Translations under genes and position numbers: made by a program
In this document: positions 22,859 through 32,370 of the stretch, one piece after another
How positions within the stretch are numbered: the stretch's first letter is position 1
Layout: every line of letters starts with the position of its first letter
The notes under the pieces: model-generated
Database searches by the model: none
Told to the model about the DNA's origin: nothing
The model's input: the letters and a program-made list of their open reading frames with translations, nothing else
Source: Phymatolithon calcareum
Taxonomy: Eukaryota; Rhodophyta; Florideophyceae; Hapalidiales
DNA length: 64,000 nucleotides
Direction: 5' to 3'
Assembly: GCA_977006965.1 (NCBI GenBank)
Contig: OZ345383.1
Location: 1,302,001-1,366,000 of the forward strand

Positions 22859-24293
22859 TGCATATCCAAGTTCAGGTGTGTCTGGGATGCACGGAGCAGA
22901 TCAATGCCAGGCCTGAAGCAGTGTACATTCTCCTCCGCAGAACAGTGATCCTGCCCTCAATGGTCCGCTCACGGAAGTATTGGGCCTTCGAAGCAGATCA
23001 TACATTTCCTCTATGGTCCAGTTTTTTCGATGTTGTGCACTGTACTATAATCTGCGTCTTTCCTGATGGCGTGCACCTACACCGGCAGGTGCCCTTCGTA
23101 CCACAGAAGCAATTCTAAGGATCGAACTGTCGTCGCGTTTTATTGTTGCGGCAGCTGTCAACCTCGGAGCCGGCGCAGTTTGACGAGTAGCGCCAGAATG
23201 CTGACGAATCGAAGAAAAGCTGGAGCCTTGCCTTGTGTGACTCTGAGAGGACTGTCTTGGCGATGCAGCGGAGACGTCTCAGTTAGCGTGCGTGCTAACG
23301 CTTGAGATTAATTGAAAGGCATTGTGAGGCGTACGGATTTTGAAGGCGGAACAAATTCATAGACGCGAAATCTGAGTGATTTAGTGGGAAAAGCGATTCA
23401 TCTATTTGCTCGTAAAGCTTGACGGAGAAGGGCGTGGTGCTAGGGCTTCCAATGTACCTATTTCAAAAAATATGCAGCTTGAAATGGTATGGGTCTGCGA
23501 AATGGATCCATTATACCTGCACTGTTCTCATGGGCTTTGATAAGAGATTGGACCCAGCGAGGTACGGTACTCTCTTTTGCAAAGCTAAATTCTCCACTAC
23601 GTTCCCTGCTGAAGGCGGGCACAGTACTAGGGCACTTCATGGGGACAAGGAATTGATTTCATGCCAGCTAATCCGGAAGTCGATATTTCAGGCGATACTA
23701 ATATTCCAATTGGCCCCTTCAGCGCAAAGTCGCTTGTCAGATCGCTGTTTCGTACTGCTTTTGGGTTGCAGGTTTAAAATCATGGTCTTTGACGATGACG
23801 GCACATTTTGAATCAGGCAAACGGATGAGAAACAGGGACCGAGGAATCCAATAACATGTCGTTCATGATTGTATCTCTTGCCAGGTGCACTTCCAACAGG
23901 CTGGTACATATCACGATCGCATTCTACGAGAGGAGCACGAAAGGAACTGAAAGGGAAAGGCAGAGGGAACGGTAAGAGGCTGTGGAGTGGAGCACCGCGA
24001 AACGGAAGCATCAGTAGCATGAATAAACCTGCAGTGATGGAGAAACTGGGAGTTCGAACTCCCTGCAGCACTAGACGCCGAGCGTTGTCGCTGGATGTTG
24101 ATACAGCCCTTTGACATGTCTGTTTCTTGTTCAACCTGTCCGAAGCAGCGAGAGTTGCGCGGCAGAGCGATAAGTAAAGCTAACAATGTATTGAACAAAA
24201 TGAACGTAATCCGCAGCTAGGCAACGCCTGCAACTTTAGAAAGATTTCCCAACCCAGTCTGCCCCCAAATGCCCATTCGACTACTAAAACACG
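22859..24293. other. no gene recognised
   Basis: Intergenic between the HAD gene start and the 3' end of the small membrane-protein gene. Overlapping frames on both strands (for example 23419-23811 plus and 23688-24134 minus) have no recognisable motif. An exact GGGAGTTCGAACTCCC inverted repeat lies near 24048-24063. Confidence 0.4.
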
Positions 24294-24686
24294 TTATTTC
24301 CTCGCATCAGTTTTCGCCTCCGCGGCCACCGTCGCCATTTTCGCGCTACTCTTCTTATCTTCCGCCGCGGGATGCCAATGAACACCGGGAATCTTCATGG
24401 GATATTTCTGCGGCGTCGGTTCTTCCCCGATAGCGTTCTTTAGCACGACATCCAATGCCCGCTTCGAGTGATCTGCATATCGCCTGGATTCTCTGTCCTT
24501 TGTCACTATCTCTCGCACTTCCGCCGCTACGCCCTCCGCATGTCGGTCGGTGAGCGTCTGCAGACCATAAGCGATCGCTGTGCAACCACCTGTAGCTATA
24601 ACTGTCCACAGTGCAAGCATTTTCGGGTTTCGCGTCGTATGCACAATCGCGCGCCATATTCTTGACTTTTCGTAAAGAAATGCCAT
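24294..24686 (-). CDS. small single-pass membrane protein, function unknown
   Basis: From the ATG at 24684-24686 the protein has 130 residues. A hydrophobic segment at about 23-43 (MLALWTVIATGGCTAIAYGL) follows a short basic N-terminus. The C-terminal half is charged and helical, then proline-rich (TPQKYPMKIPGVHWHP). Size, one membrane span and basic N-terminus recall small mitochondrial inner-membrane proteins, but no family is recognised. The frame stays open upstream to an ATG at 25107-25109. That start would overlap SLX1 antisense and add an unrelated-looking 141 residues, so the inner ATG is preferred. Confidence 0.5.
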   Translation of the reverse strand: MAFLYEKSRIWRAIVHTTRNPKMLALWTVIATGGCTAIAYGLQTLTDRHAEGVAAEVREIVTKDRESRRYADHSKRALDVVLKNAIGEEPTPQKYPMKIPGVHWHPAAEDKKSSAKMATVAAEAKTDARK

Positions 24687-24946
24687 TGACGGGCGCTTGA
24701 AAGCACCCGTGGGTGAGAACTTGGGCACGTCTGGGTAACTCGAGCACAAGACAGTGGTGTTCCAGGGAAACTGTACGTCATGGCTCACGGAGCAGGGGAG
24801 CTGTATCATACATGAATTTGAAAACTTGACTTTTCCGCCTTCCTTTTTTCCGAAAGCAACCGCCAGGGGACCTACAAAAGGAAGAACATAGCGATGATAG
24901 TGGCACAAGACAGAACTCCGCCATAACCCCAACATTCCGATCAGAA
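24687..24946. promoter_or_regulatory. shared divergent promoter region
   Basis: 260 bp separate the proposed start of the minus-strand membrane-protein gene from the SLX1 start on the plus strand. It must serve as 5' flank for both. No TATA box is obvious. Confidence 0.4.
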
Positions 24947-25861
24947 ATGTCGACAGCAGCAGCACTTTCCGACGACTGTTCATCCGATACCGAAAGCACG
25001 ACCTCAACTCTGACAACATCTTCGCAGCTGATCCCTGGAATTCCTCGATTTTTTGGCTGTTATCTCCTTGTCTCCGACTCAACGAACCCGCAGTCGAAGA
25101 ATCGAACATACATTGGTTTCACAGTCAACCCGGTCCGGCGTCTGCGCCAACACAATGGCGAACTCAAGTGTGGCGGTGCAAAGCGAACGTCAAGGCACCG
25201 ACCCTGGAAGATGATCGCCGTAATCCACGGCTTCGAATGCCGTACACAGGCACTGTCCTTCGAGTGGGCATGGACAAACCCTGGGCGCACACGATGTCTG
25301 GCGAGCCAACGCGGGACCAGGTTTCCAAAGTCACCACGGGGGCAGCTCGCAGCATTGAGCGCATTGTGTGCTGCACGCCCGTGGAAAAATTGTCCCCTTA
25401 CCTTCAGTGTTATAGTGGACAGGAGTAGCTGGGATCGACTGCGAGGCGATGCGACTTTTCCAGACACATTACACGTCGATTTCCGCGCTCATGGAGCGCT
25501 TGGTGATCTTTCACGGTACGACTTCCGTGCCGGTTCCGGAGCCGTGGCGCCTCACGAGAGTGCAAGTGGAGGATGCGCAGTATGCCACATACGGGTTGAC
25601 GCGAAAGCCCCGCAAGCACGTGCGCAGTGCGCGAGCTGCGGAGTACTGTCGTGTCTGGCATGTTTTGCGGAATGCACACTGGCGGGAGAGGACGACGAAA
25701 GCACTGACAGACTCATTCCGGACAATGTGGTATGTCCAGAATGTACGACGACTATGCCCTGGACATTAGTCGTGCGACTGTCACGGGCGTTGGCAGCGGA
25801 GGCGTTCGCACCAAGCGGGGCAATGGAGGACACATCTGGGCCGATGGGAACGGCCGCATAA
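24947..25861 (+). CDS. SLX1: SLX1 structure-specific endonuclease subunit
   Basis: 304 residues, single exon. The GIY-YIG nuclease domain runs from FFGCYLL (35-41) through RTYIGFTVNPVRRLRQHNG (53-71) to LSFEWAWTNP (103-112). Y39, Y55, R64-R67 and E106 are in the catalytic places, and the block matches SLX1 rather than other GIY-YIG enzymes. The C-terminus carries the SLX1 C4HC3-type zinc domain: C210 and C213, C228 and C231, C236 and C239, C263 and C266, then MPWTLVVRL. SLX1 with SLX4 cuts branched DNA such as Holliday junctions and flaps in the nucleus. The first ~30 residues are serine/threonine-rich. The stop codon lies 5 bp from the RFC5 stop on the other strand, so the 3' untranslated regions must overlap. 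Confidence 0.93.
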   Translation: MSTAAALSDDCSSDTESTTSTLTTSSQLIPGIPRFFGCYLLVSDSTNPQSKNRTYIGFTVNPVRRLRQHNGELKCGGAKRTSRHRPWKMIAVIHGFECRTQALSFEWAWTNPGRTRCLASQRGTRFPKSPRGQLAALSALCAARPWKNCPLTFSVIVDRSSWDRLRGDATFPDTLHVDFRAHGALGDLSRYDFRAGSGAVAPHESASGGCAVCHIRVDAKAPQARAQCASCGVLSCLACFAECTLAGEDDESTDRLIPDNVVCPECTTTMPWTLVVRLSRALAAEAFAPSGAMEDTSGPMGTAA

Positions 25862-25866
25862 ATCGG

Positions 25867-26940
25867 TTAGGAGGCAAGGGCATCGAGGGCAATGGCGTCG
25901 GCGAATTTGAACGCGGCGACGAGGGCAGCTGAGTTGATGTATTCGCTGGCTCCCACGGCGAGCCGATGCTCGATGTCCGCCAATTGCGCGTACAGGAAGA
26001 TTTTCGAGGGAGGTGTGAGGGTATCATCTTTAGTAACTCGAGTCGCCAGTGCGCCGACGAGATCGTCGAGCGCAAGTCCTTTTTGAGCACGCAGATCACG
26101 AGCCTTGCGAGCGGCTTGTGCAAAGTCATCTTCACGTAGCCAACTCCACAGCGCGTCGATGTTTGCAGGATGCGGTGCACCGGTTGTGGCGTACAAACTG
26201 GCAACTGTGACTGGACTTCCAGGGGTAGCAGCCATATGAGCAGATTGAAGCACATTAAGGGCGCGACGCATATCGCCCTCCGCAAGGTGGAGAAGAGCGT
26301 CGAGGGCGCCCGGGGCAAGTTTGACGCCCTCAGCGGTGGCGATTTCGGAAATGCGTTCCATTGCAGCTGAGGGGGGGAGAGGGCCGAAACGGAACTTTGT
26401 GCAGCGAGATTGCAATGCCGGGATGATCTTGTTGACATAATTGCAGATGATGCAAAAGCGAGTGTTTTGGACGTATTTTTCGACAATGCGACGTAGTGCC
26501 ATTTGCGCAGCGGTTGTCATTGCGTCAGCCTCGTCTAGAACCACGAGCTTGATGCCGGACGAAAACATGCGTCTGGTGGATGCAAAGTTCTTAATCTGAT
26601 CGCGGACAACGTTGATGCCGCGATCATCAGAGGCGTTGAGTTCAAGAACCATGCTTTTGTACGCTGGGCCATACATTTGGCGAGCGCAAGCAATTATAGT
26701 GGACGTTTTTCCTGTGCCCGGCGGACCACAGAAGAGAAGATGGGGGAGACGGTTGTTTGCAATTAGAGTTCGGAGCGTAGAGACGATCTCAGAGTGGGAG
26801 ATGAGATCCGAAAGGGAGTTGGGGCGATATTTCTCGATCCACATGAGGCTTTTCTCAGATGTTCCTGACGGGACGGACGGAATGGGGGCCGCCTTCCCTG
26901 TCCCTGAGGCTGGTTCAATCTCCATCACGTCTTCGATCAT
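25867..26940 (-). CDS. RFC5: replication factor C subunit 5 (clamp loader)
   Basis: 357 residues, single exon. RFC boxes appear in order: WIEKYRP (34-40), Walker A GPPGTGKTS (72-80), LELNASDDRG (99-108), Walker B VVLDEAD (133-139), RFCIICNYVNKIIPALQSRC (161-180) with the SRC motif, then SGDMRRALN-type sequence (EGDMRRALNVLQ). The order and wording match human RFC5/yeast Rfc3 more than RFC2 or RFC4. The protein is part of the pentameric AAA+ loader that places PCNA on primer-template DNA. The N-terminal 28 residues are an acidic/proline-serine extension. The gene converges on SLX1. Confidence 0.95.
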   Translation of the reverse strand: MIEDVMEIEPASGTGKAAPIPSVPSGTSEKSLMWIEKYRPNSLSDLISHSEIVSTLRTLIANNRLPHLLFCGPPGTGKTSTIIACARQMYGPAYKSMVLELNASDDRGINVVRDQIKNFASTRRMFSSGIKLVVLDEADAMTTAAQMALRRIVEKYVQNTRFCIICNYVNKIIPALQSRCTKFRFGPLPPSAAMERISEIATAEGVKLAPGALDALLHLAEGDMRRALNVLQSAHMAATPGSPVTVASLYATTGAPHPANIDALWSWLREDDFAQAARKARDLRAQKGLALDDLVGALATRVTKDDTLTPPSKIFLYAQLADIEHRLAVGASEYINSAALVAAFKFADAIALDALAS

Positions 26941-28149
26941 GCTTGCAAGATGATGTTGGGTGAAGAACGCGCAGCCGATTCGAAAAACGCGAAGACGTCG
27001 GCGAGAGTAGAGCTCTAGTACAAAGTTGTACTATACTTGTCAAACTTCGCGCAATAAACCGAAAATGGCTTCCCGCCAAAAGGAAGTTTTTGTTAGTCAC
27101 ACACGTGTACAGTAGATACAGTTTTTAGTGTAAGCAACAAACTCGAAAGAACGGCGTGCCCGGTTAGGAATCATGTATCATATGTCCTGCGAAGAACGGT
27201 GACTCCCGTCGAAGCCGAGATCCATCCACCTACAGTATGTTATCAATGATGAGGCTAATGTTTCCAGCGACACTGGTTGAAGTTCTGCGCAAGTTCCAAG
27301 GAGATTCTTGTAGGGAATATTTGCCAGCCAGCCCTTCGCCCTCTGTCCGCGCGAACACACCTGTGAGGGCATCTGCTGACATTGTACTGGTCTATGAGTG
27401 ACCAAACTACCCGCCTACGCACGTGCGCTGTATGAGATTTCTGCGGGAGAGGAGCTGGAACGTCGCCATGGTTTGCAGGCTTTCTAATAATTGAAGTTGA
27501 TCGGTGTCGTTGTCTGCTGTGGCGAATCCCAACCTGGGTCCTCGAGCAGGGGGAGCAGCCTACACAGATATACTTTTCTTATGGATTGCCGATTGTGTAA
27601 TATACATTCAATCATTGATGCAAACGCCCGCTCTTCCCTTTTTATTTTCCAGATACAGTAATACTGTACGCTCTATTGCGCTCGCTCAGCATTCTCACAT
27701 TTTGTAGTACAGTACCAGGACAAACTCGACGTCATCTAAATTATGCGGATAGCATTGAATTTTCTTTGGGGCTTGTACAATTTTCGGTAATTTACTCGAG
27801 TATCTAGCTTGACACCCAGGGGCAGAGCTTGAATTTGAAATGAGGCACAATATCCACCAATCGAACCGTCGTAGCTCAAGGAGTCTGCCCTATCAGGCGT
27901 GCCGCAAAGCTCAAAAAATCGGAAAAGGAGGAGAATCAGTTATGGTACCAAGTTGATCGATTGACGCGATCATCCAAATGAGTATCCAACTCGGGACATC
28001 CCTTGGATGGACAGCGATTATAGTACACTGCGGTCATAGACTGGACATCGGGGCGGATGATAAGCTACCAAACGGGCTCCAAGTTGATCAGATTTGAGCA
28101 GAAAATACAGTGGTATCTTCTCATTCTGCAGTAGCGAAAAGATGTAGAG
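26941..28149. other. no gene recognised
   Basis: Upstream flank of RFC5 and unassigned DNA. Four TACAGTA/TACTGTA words lie at 27108-27720. No coding or repeat signal otherwise. Confidence 0.4.
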
Positions 28150-28640
28150 CTGCACGAGTAGTTTGTGAAATTCCGGCTTAAAGAAAGAAATCTACCTAGG
28201 CAACTGGCTTCCAACATAGATGAGATAGATCTGCTTGGAATCTATGACCAGCAAGAATACTGCCAAATAAGAGAGATAGCGTTTGCTAAGATGGAGCTTC
28301 CGCATCGTGCCATGAGGTTGAATGAGAGGAAATACAGTAGGCACATATTGTTGGCTTAAGACGCTTGGCAGGAAAATTTCAAAAGGATCCATGAAACTGG
28401 TTTAAACAATGGACACGCAAGGAGCATGAGAATAGGTAACGCTGCGGCGCATCCTAAAGAAATCAATATGGACCTATGGTTCAGAATCTTGGAAGACGAA
28501 AGGAATAGAGATCACGCTTTAGATATCATCCAGCGTCGATCTGCATTAGTCAATCTCATATGCTTGATGCTCCAGCATGAGCGTTAGAAAAGTACCGATT
28601 TCTCTCAAGTTTGGAACTGCTGAACCACGTCCCTTCTGCG
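28150..28640 (+). pseudogene. LINE 3'-end fragment, degenerate
   Basis: Frames (28165-28359 and onward to about 28588) are lysine- and glutamate-rich and end in a segment like the C-termini at 2.8 and 15.3 kb, with a stop at about 28588. The flank ACCGATTTCTCTCAAGTT resembles the conserved 3' flank TGCCGACTTTCCTC seen near 15377 and 50780. This is weaker than the other copies. Confidence 0.4.
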
Positions 28641-29692
28641 GGGAGGGTTAGAAAATGAGACTGCTTGTGCAACGCTCGGTCAGACCTTCAGTGGCTACTG
28701 CAACACTCCTTAATATAGCAATGCGAAGAGTGCGAAATTGTTCTCATTCAGAGGGTCCACTTTTGCACAACGACTCCGCCTACTTAGTTGCTGGTGCGTG
28801 GTCGCAAGAGCGGCTCTAGTCTAAAAATCTACAAAATAATACAACTTTGTTTTGACCAAACAAACCACTGTTTGGAGAATAGGCAATACCACGACTCTGA
28901 GCGCCTTTATGCACAGGACAGTGGCTTTAGAGCATGTTTTTGTCTGCTAAAATAGTAGATAAAAACATTTAATACCGTAGTGAAAGTCGTTCACAACAAG
29001 TGAACATAAGCATCCTCTGGTTCTGAAAACTTTAAAAATTCAGGTTGGCCACCCATCGTTTTATGTCATCGCACTGTACGGGCACGAGCAGCCACCTAAG
29101 ACGCCAGAGCACCGCCATTTCGCTTCGAAAGGTTAACGCGGAAACGGAAAATAGATACAGACCTTTGCAACTGTCACTCGTTCCCGCGTTTAAGTTTCAA
29201 AACACCATACGAGGACAGTGCAACATAATCTAAAAGAAGATATCTCATCTCACAAGCAGGCTAGTCTTCCACTGTGGGTACGATGACACCGCCAAAGGGA
29301 AAGTTCTAGATAATCAGAATAACAAAATTGTTTCGACGCTTGCTGACTGCCTGAGTCATCGGAACAGCTGCAGGTAGATGTAGTGGAGAATGTGTCTCAA
29401 ATACTCAAATATCTTCAAAATATTTTCACAAATTATATTAACCTTTTCGAATTTATTTCGAAAATTCTGTGAAAATATTTCAACTCTAAACGGCAATCTC
29501 CCGCTAGGCTGCTCGAATCCACTGCCTGTGCCCATAATCTGTGGAAAGGTTTTTTGAAAAGTCCGAAAACATGACTGAAAGCGTCCAATCATAGCCCACC
29601 GCGCCCGCTCCCAACGCCGCATCCGATTTGGCTCCGGCTATTAACTTCCATCATTCGCACTCCCGCCGTTGACTCCCCCGTCAAGCCCCAAG
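28641..29692. other. no gene; 5' flank of GNL1
   Basis: AT-leaning non-coding DNA, becoming pyrimidine- and GC-rich in the last 100 bp before the GNL1 ATG. No TATA box is evident. Confidence 0.4.
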
Positions 29693-31687
29693 ATGGGCAA
29701 GAAACCTTTCTCCGCGAAGCAAAAGCGTGAACAGCTTCGCGCAAAGCGTGCCGCTGCGCTCGAACCGCCTAGTGCATCGAGCGCCGCTGCCGGTCCGTCT
29801 TCGCGCCGTGCAAAAGGCATACAGAACCGTGCAGGAAGCATCGGTGCTCCTAAAAAACAACCGGAAGGCCGCGGTCGCTTCAGTCTTCAACTCGAAGAAA
29901 CTGGTGAAGACCGTGAGGCACAGCGCGCTTTGGCGCATGTCCCTGTCCGCGATGGCGCTGACTCAGATTTGTGCGTCATGGACGTTCGCGAGGTCCGTCC
30001 CGTCGGCTTTGCACGCGTCCCACAACGCCCGGCGTGGAGCTATGACGACAGCGTCAAAGCCGTCGACCGCCGCGAGCGCGCCGCGCTCGAGCGATGGATG
30101 AAGCAAGTGGAGAGCGATTGTTACTTTGAGCGCAATTTGGAAACTTGGCGTCAGCTGTGGCGCGTTATTGAGCGTTCAGATGTGCTTGTGCTGGTCATTG
30201 ATGTACGGTATCCGGCATTGCATTTTGTCCCTGACTTGTACCAGTTAATTAAGGAGACGCCTGGGAAAGAGATGGTTGTGGCTATGAACAAGTGTGACTT
30301 GGTGTCGAACGCTGTGCGCGAATCTTGGAAGTCGTATTTTGAAAAAGAGTTTCCAGATCTTGTAGTTGCCATGTTCTCCTCGTTTCCGGATGCTCGTCTG
30401 GCACCTTGCGATGCAAACTCAGAGCTTCTGAGCAAGCGAGAGCGGCGTATGGCTCGTGCAAAGCTAGCGGCTTGGGGCGCGGATCTACTCGCCGACGCTA
30501 TCGCGGAGCTGCCATTGCCAGCTGAGAAACAGGGATTTCTTGCCGATTGGCGAAACGCTGTGCATGCTGTGCATTTGCATGAGGGAGACAGTCATATGGA
30601 AGAAGCAGGCATGCTGAACAAGAATGAAGATGATTTCCGGGACGAAAATTCGCGAATCGCAGCACTGCGGAGCTTTTCCCCTGTATCGGACGATATCACA
30701 ATTACAAAAGATCCCCCTGAAACTAACAAGGAACGTGCCCGTGCCAAAAAGGCGCAGCGCCGTAAACGTCGCCGTGGGAAGCCGGACGTTGCGGCTGCCA
30801 TGTCTGCGGCTGCTGCTGCTCGAACAAAGTCTGAACCTACCGAGATGTTGCCAACTCCTACACCGGACTCTGCGAGCGTTGTCAGTCTGGATGATGACTG
30901 GACGCAGGATGCACCTCGTGAAGACATGATCACAATTGGCATGGTGGGGCACCCTAACACGGGTAAATCGTCAATGATTAACGGCATTTTTAGGAAGAAG
31001 GTTGTGAGCACAAGCAGAACCCCGGGCCACACCAAGCACTTGCAAACTATGTTTCTTACGAAAAATGTACGCCTCTGCGACTGTCCAGGACTTGTGTTCC
31101 CGGCTCGCGCATCACGAGAACTGCAGACTCTGGCTGGCATGTTTCCTATTGCCCAACTGAGGGAGCCATATGCAGTGGTAAAGTACCTTGCCGACCGAAT
31201 GGCACTGCCCAAGATACTTGGTGTAGATGATGCATCTGAAAGGGCAAAGCTGCGCATAGAAAAGGGCATTGAACACGAAGAGAAGGATGAACAGTGGACT
31301 GCATGGACTATCTGTGAAGCTTGGGCGTTGAAGCGCGGTTTCCGTACGGCAAAGGCTGCCCGGTTGGATGTTTTCCGCGCTGCGAACAGTATTTTACGAC
31401 TCGCCCTGGAAGGACGTATTGTGCTTGCAACCGTCCCGCCCTTGTTCGCAGAAGGAGAGTATGAGGATCAGCAGGACTCGATGCTGCAGGCAGACTGGAA
31501 GAGGATAACGCTTAACAGGACGTCGTCCCAGGAGAGCCAAGAAGAGAAGGAAGATGATTCTGATTCCAGTACCAGCAGTGAGGAAGGCGGCGAACGCTGT
31601 GCATTGCCTGCAAGAGCAAACGCGTTCCTACTCCTGGACGCTTCTGAATGCAACACGGCGAACAGGGACGATGAGATGGAGCATTAA
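29693..31687 (+). CDS. GNL1: GNL1/HSR1-like circularly permuted GTPase
   Basis: 664 residues from the ATG at 29693. The start MGKKPFSAKQKREQL matches the family's conserved basic N-terminus. An upstream TTG in frame is not needed. Motif order is permuted: G4 NKCD (199-202), then FSSFPDA, then far downstream G1 GHPNTGKSS (419-427), the VSTSRTPGHTKHLQT switch region and G3 DCPG (463-466). YFERNLETWRQLWRVIERSD (144-163), CEAWALKRG and the acidic serine-rich tail ending LLLDASE are GNL1 features that separate it from LSG1. A lysine/arginine-rich block near residues 352-364 lies in a linker longer than in the human protein. YlqF/YawG-type GTPases act in the nucleus or nucleolus, mostly in ribosome assembly. 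Confidence 0.93.
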   Translation: MGKKPFSAKQKREQLRAKRAAALEPPSASSAAAGPSSRRAKGIQNRAGSIGAPKKQPEGRGRFSLQLEETGEDREAQRALAHVPVRDGADSDLCVMDVREVRPVGFARVPQRPAWSYDDSVKAVDRRERAALERWMKQVESDCYFERNLETWRQLWRVIERSDVLVLVIDVRYPALHFVPDLYQLIKETPGKEMVVAMNKCDLVSNAVRESWKSYFEKEFPDLVVAMFSSFPDARLAPCDANSELLSKRERRMARAKLAAWGADLLADAIAELPLPAEKQGFLADWRNAVHAVHLHEGDSHMEEAGMLNKNEDDFRDENSRIAALRSFSPVSDDITITKDPPETNKERARAKKAQRRKRRRGKPDVAAAMSAAAAARTKSEPTEMLPTPTPDSASVVSLDDDWTQDAPREDMITIGMVGHPNTGKSSMINGIFRKKVVSTSRTPGHTKHLQTMFLTKNVRLCDCPGLVFPARASRELQTLAGMFPIAQLREPYAVVKYLADRMALPKILGVDDASERAKLRIEKGIEHEEKDEQWTAWTICEAWALKRGFRTAKAARLDVFRAANSILRLALEGRIVLATVPPLFAEGEYEDQQDSMLQADWKRITLNRTSSQESQEEKEDDSDSSTSSEEGGERCALPARANAFLLLDASECNTANRDDEMEH

Positions 31688-32361
31688 ATATAGTACAGTA
31701 ACGATTACAGTACTCCGTCCTGTCCAGTGAAGGGCGAGATCTGGTGAGCCACCAAGGTGCGTTCTGTGGGACCGATGGGGACGATGAGACCAACGCATTG
31801 TCGTGGGCGGTATGATAAGCTAGGGCACACTTGAGTGGCAGAAATTTTTTAGGAAAAATAACATTAGCGCTATTTTCAAGTCGCTGACGGTGCAAGCAAA
31901 ATTTATGTCTAAACATCATCTCCGTTTGATACGTTGCGGCAATGTTGGCCAAGAAAAAAATAAACAGTGCAGTATCATACGTGGCCTTCCAATATGTGGG
32001 GCGATAAGCCAGTGGGTGAGAATTTGAGCAACAAGACAGAAAAAGAGCCAAATTTGGTGTTTTTCTAGTTCTTTTGGACGAGTGTCATAACGCCTGATTT
32101 TGAAAAAAGGCCTTTTTTGGGCTTCGCCAGTGCAACCGCTCACAAGCGCTCAAGTTGCCCACCCAGCACACGGTTGACGGAGCAGCAAACCTTGCGTGGC
32201 GAACGCACACACCCCACCTCTCACCCCCGCCACTCCGAGCAACGGACTGGACGTCCAACCGCCCCGGAGTAACGCGCACCGACACAGCCACCGCACTACT
32301 TGAATCACCGGCACCTTTTAAGCCGCCCCAACGCCCTTTTAACACTCTTTCGCCGCCGGCG
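31688..32361. other. intergenic, 5' flank of F-box/SPOC gene
   Basis: Two TACAGTA words lie just after the GNL1 stop (31693, 31706). From about 32130 the strand is C-rich and CT-rich, as often seen in leader regions of intron-poor genes. No TATA box seen. Confidence 0.4.
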
Positions 32362-32370
32362 ATGTTCTGA
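32362..32370 (+). promoter_or_regulatory. minimal upstream ORF overlapping the F-box/SPOC start
   Basis: ATG-TTC-TGA: the final A of this stop is the first base of the main ATG at 32370. A two-codon upstream frame ending exactly at the next start could allow termination-reinitiation or reduce initiation. Whether it is transcribed is not known. Confidence 0.45.

Noticed and set aside
24040-24070. T-arm-like GGGAGTTCGAACTCCC suggesting a tRNA
   Set aside because: The stem-loop leaves a 6-nt loop instead of 7, and no acceptor, D or anticodon arm can be built around it.
24687-25109. N-terminal extension of the small membrane protein
   Set aside because: It runs antisense through the SLX1 start and promoter and looks unlike the rest of the protein. 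The inner ATG gives a coherent single-pass protein.
29669-29692. Upstream TTG as the GNL1 start
   Set aside because: The ATG at 29693 begins exactly at the conserved family N-terminus (MGKKPFSAKQK).
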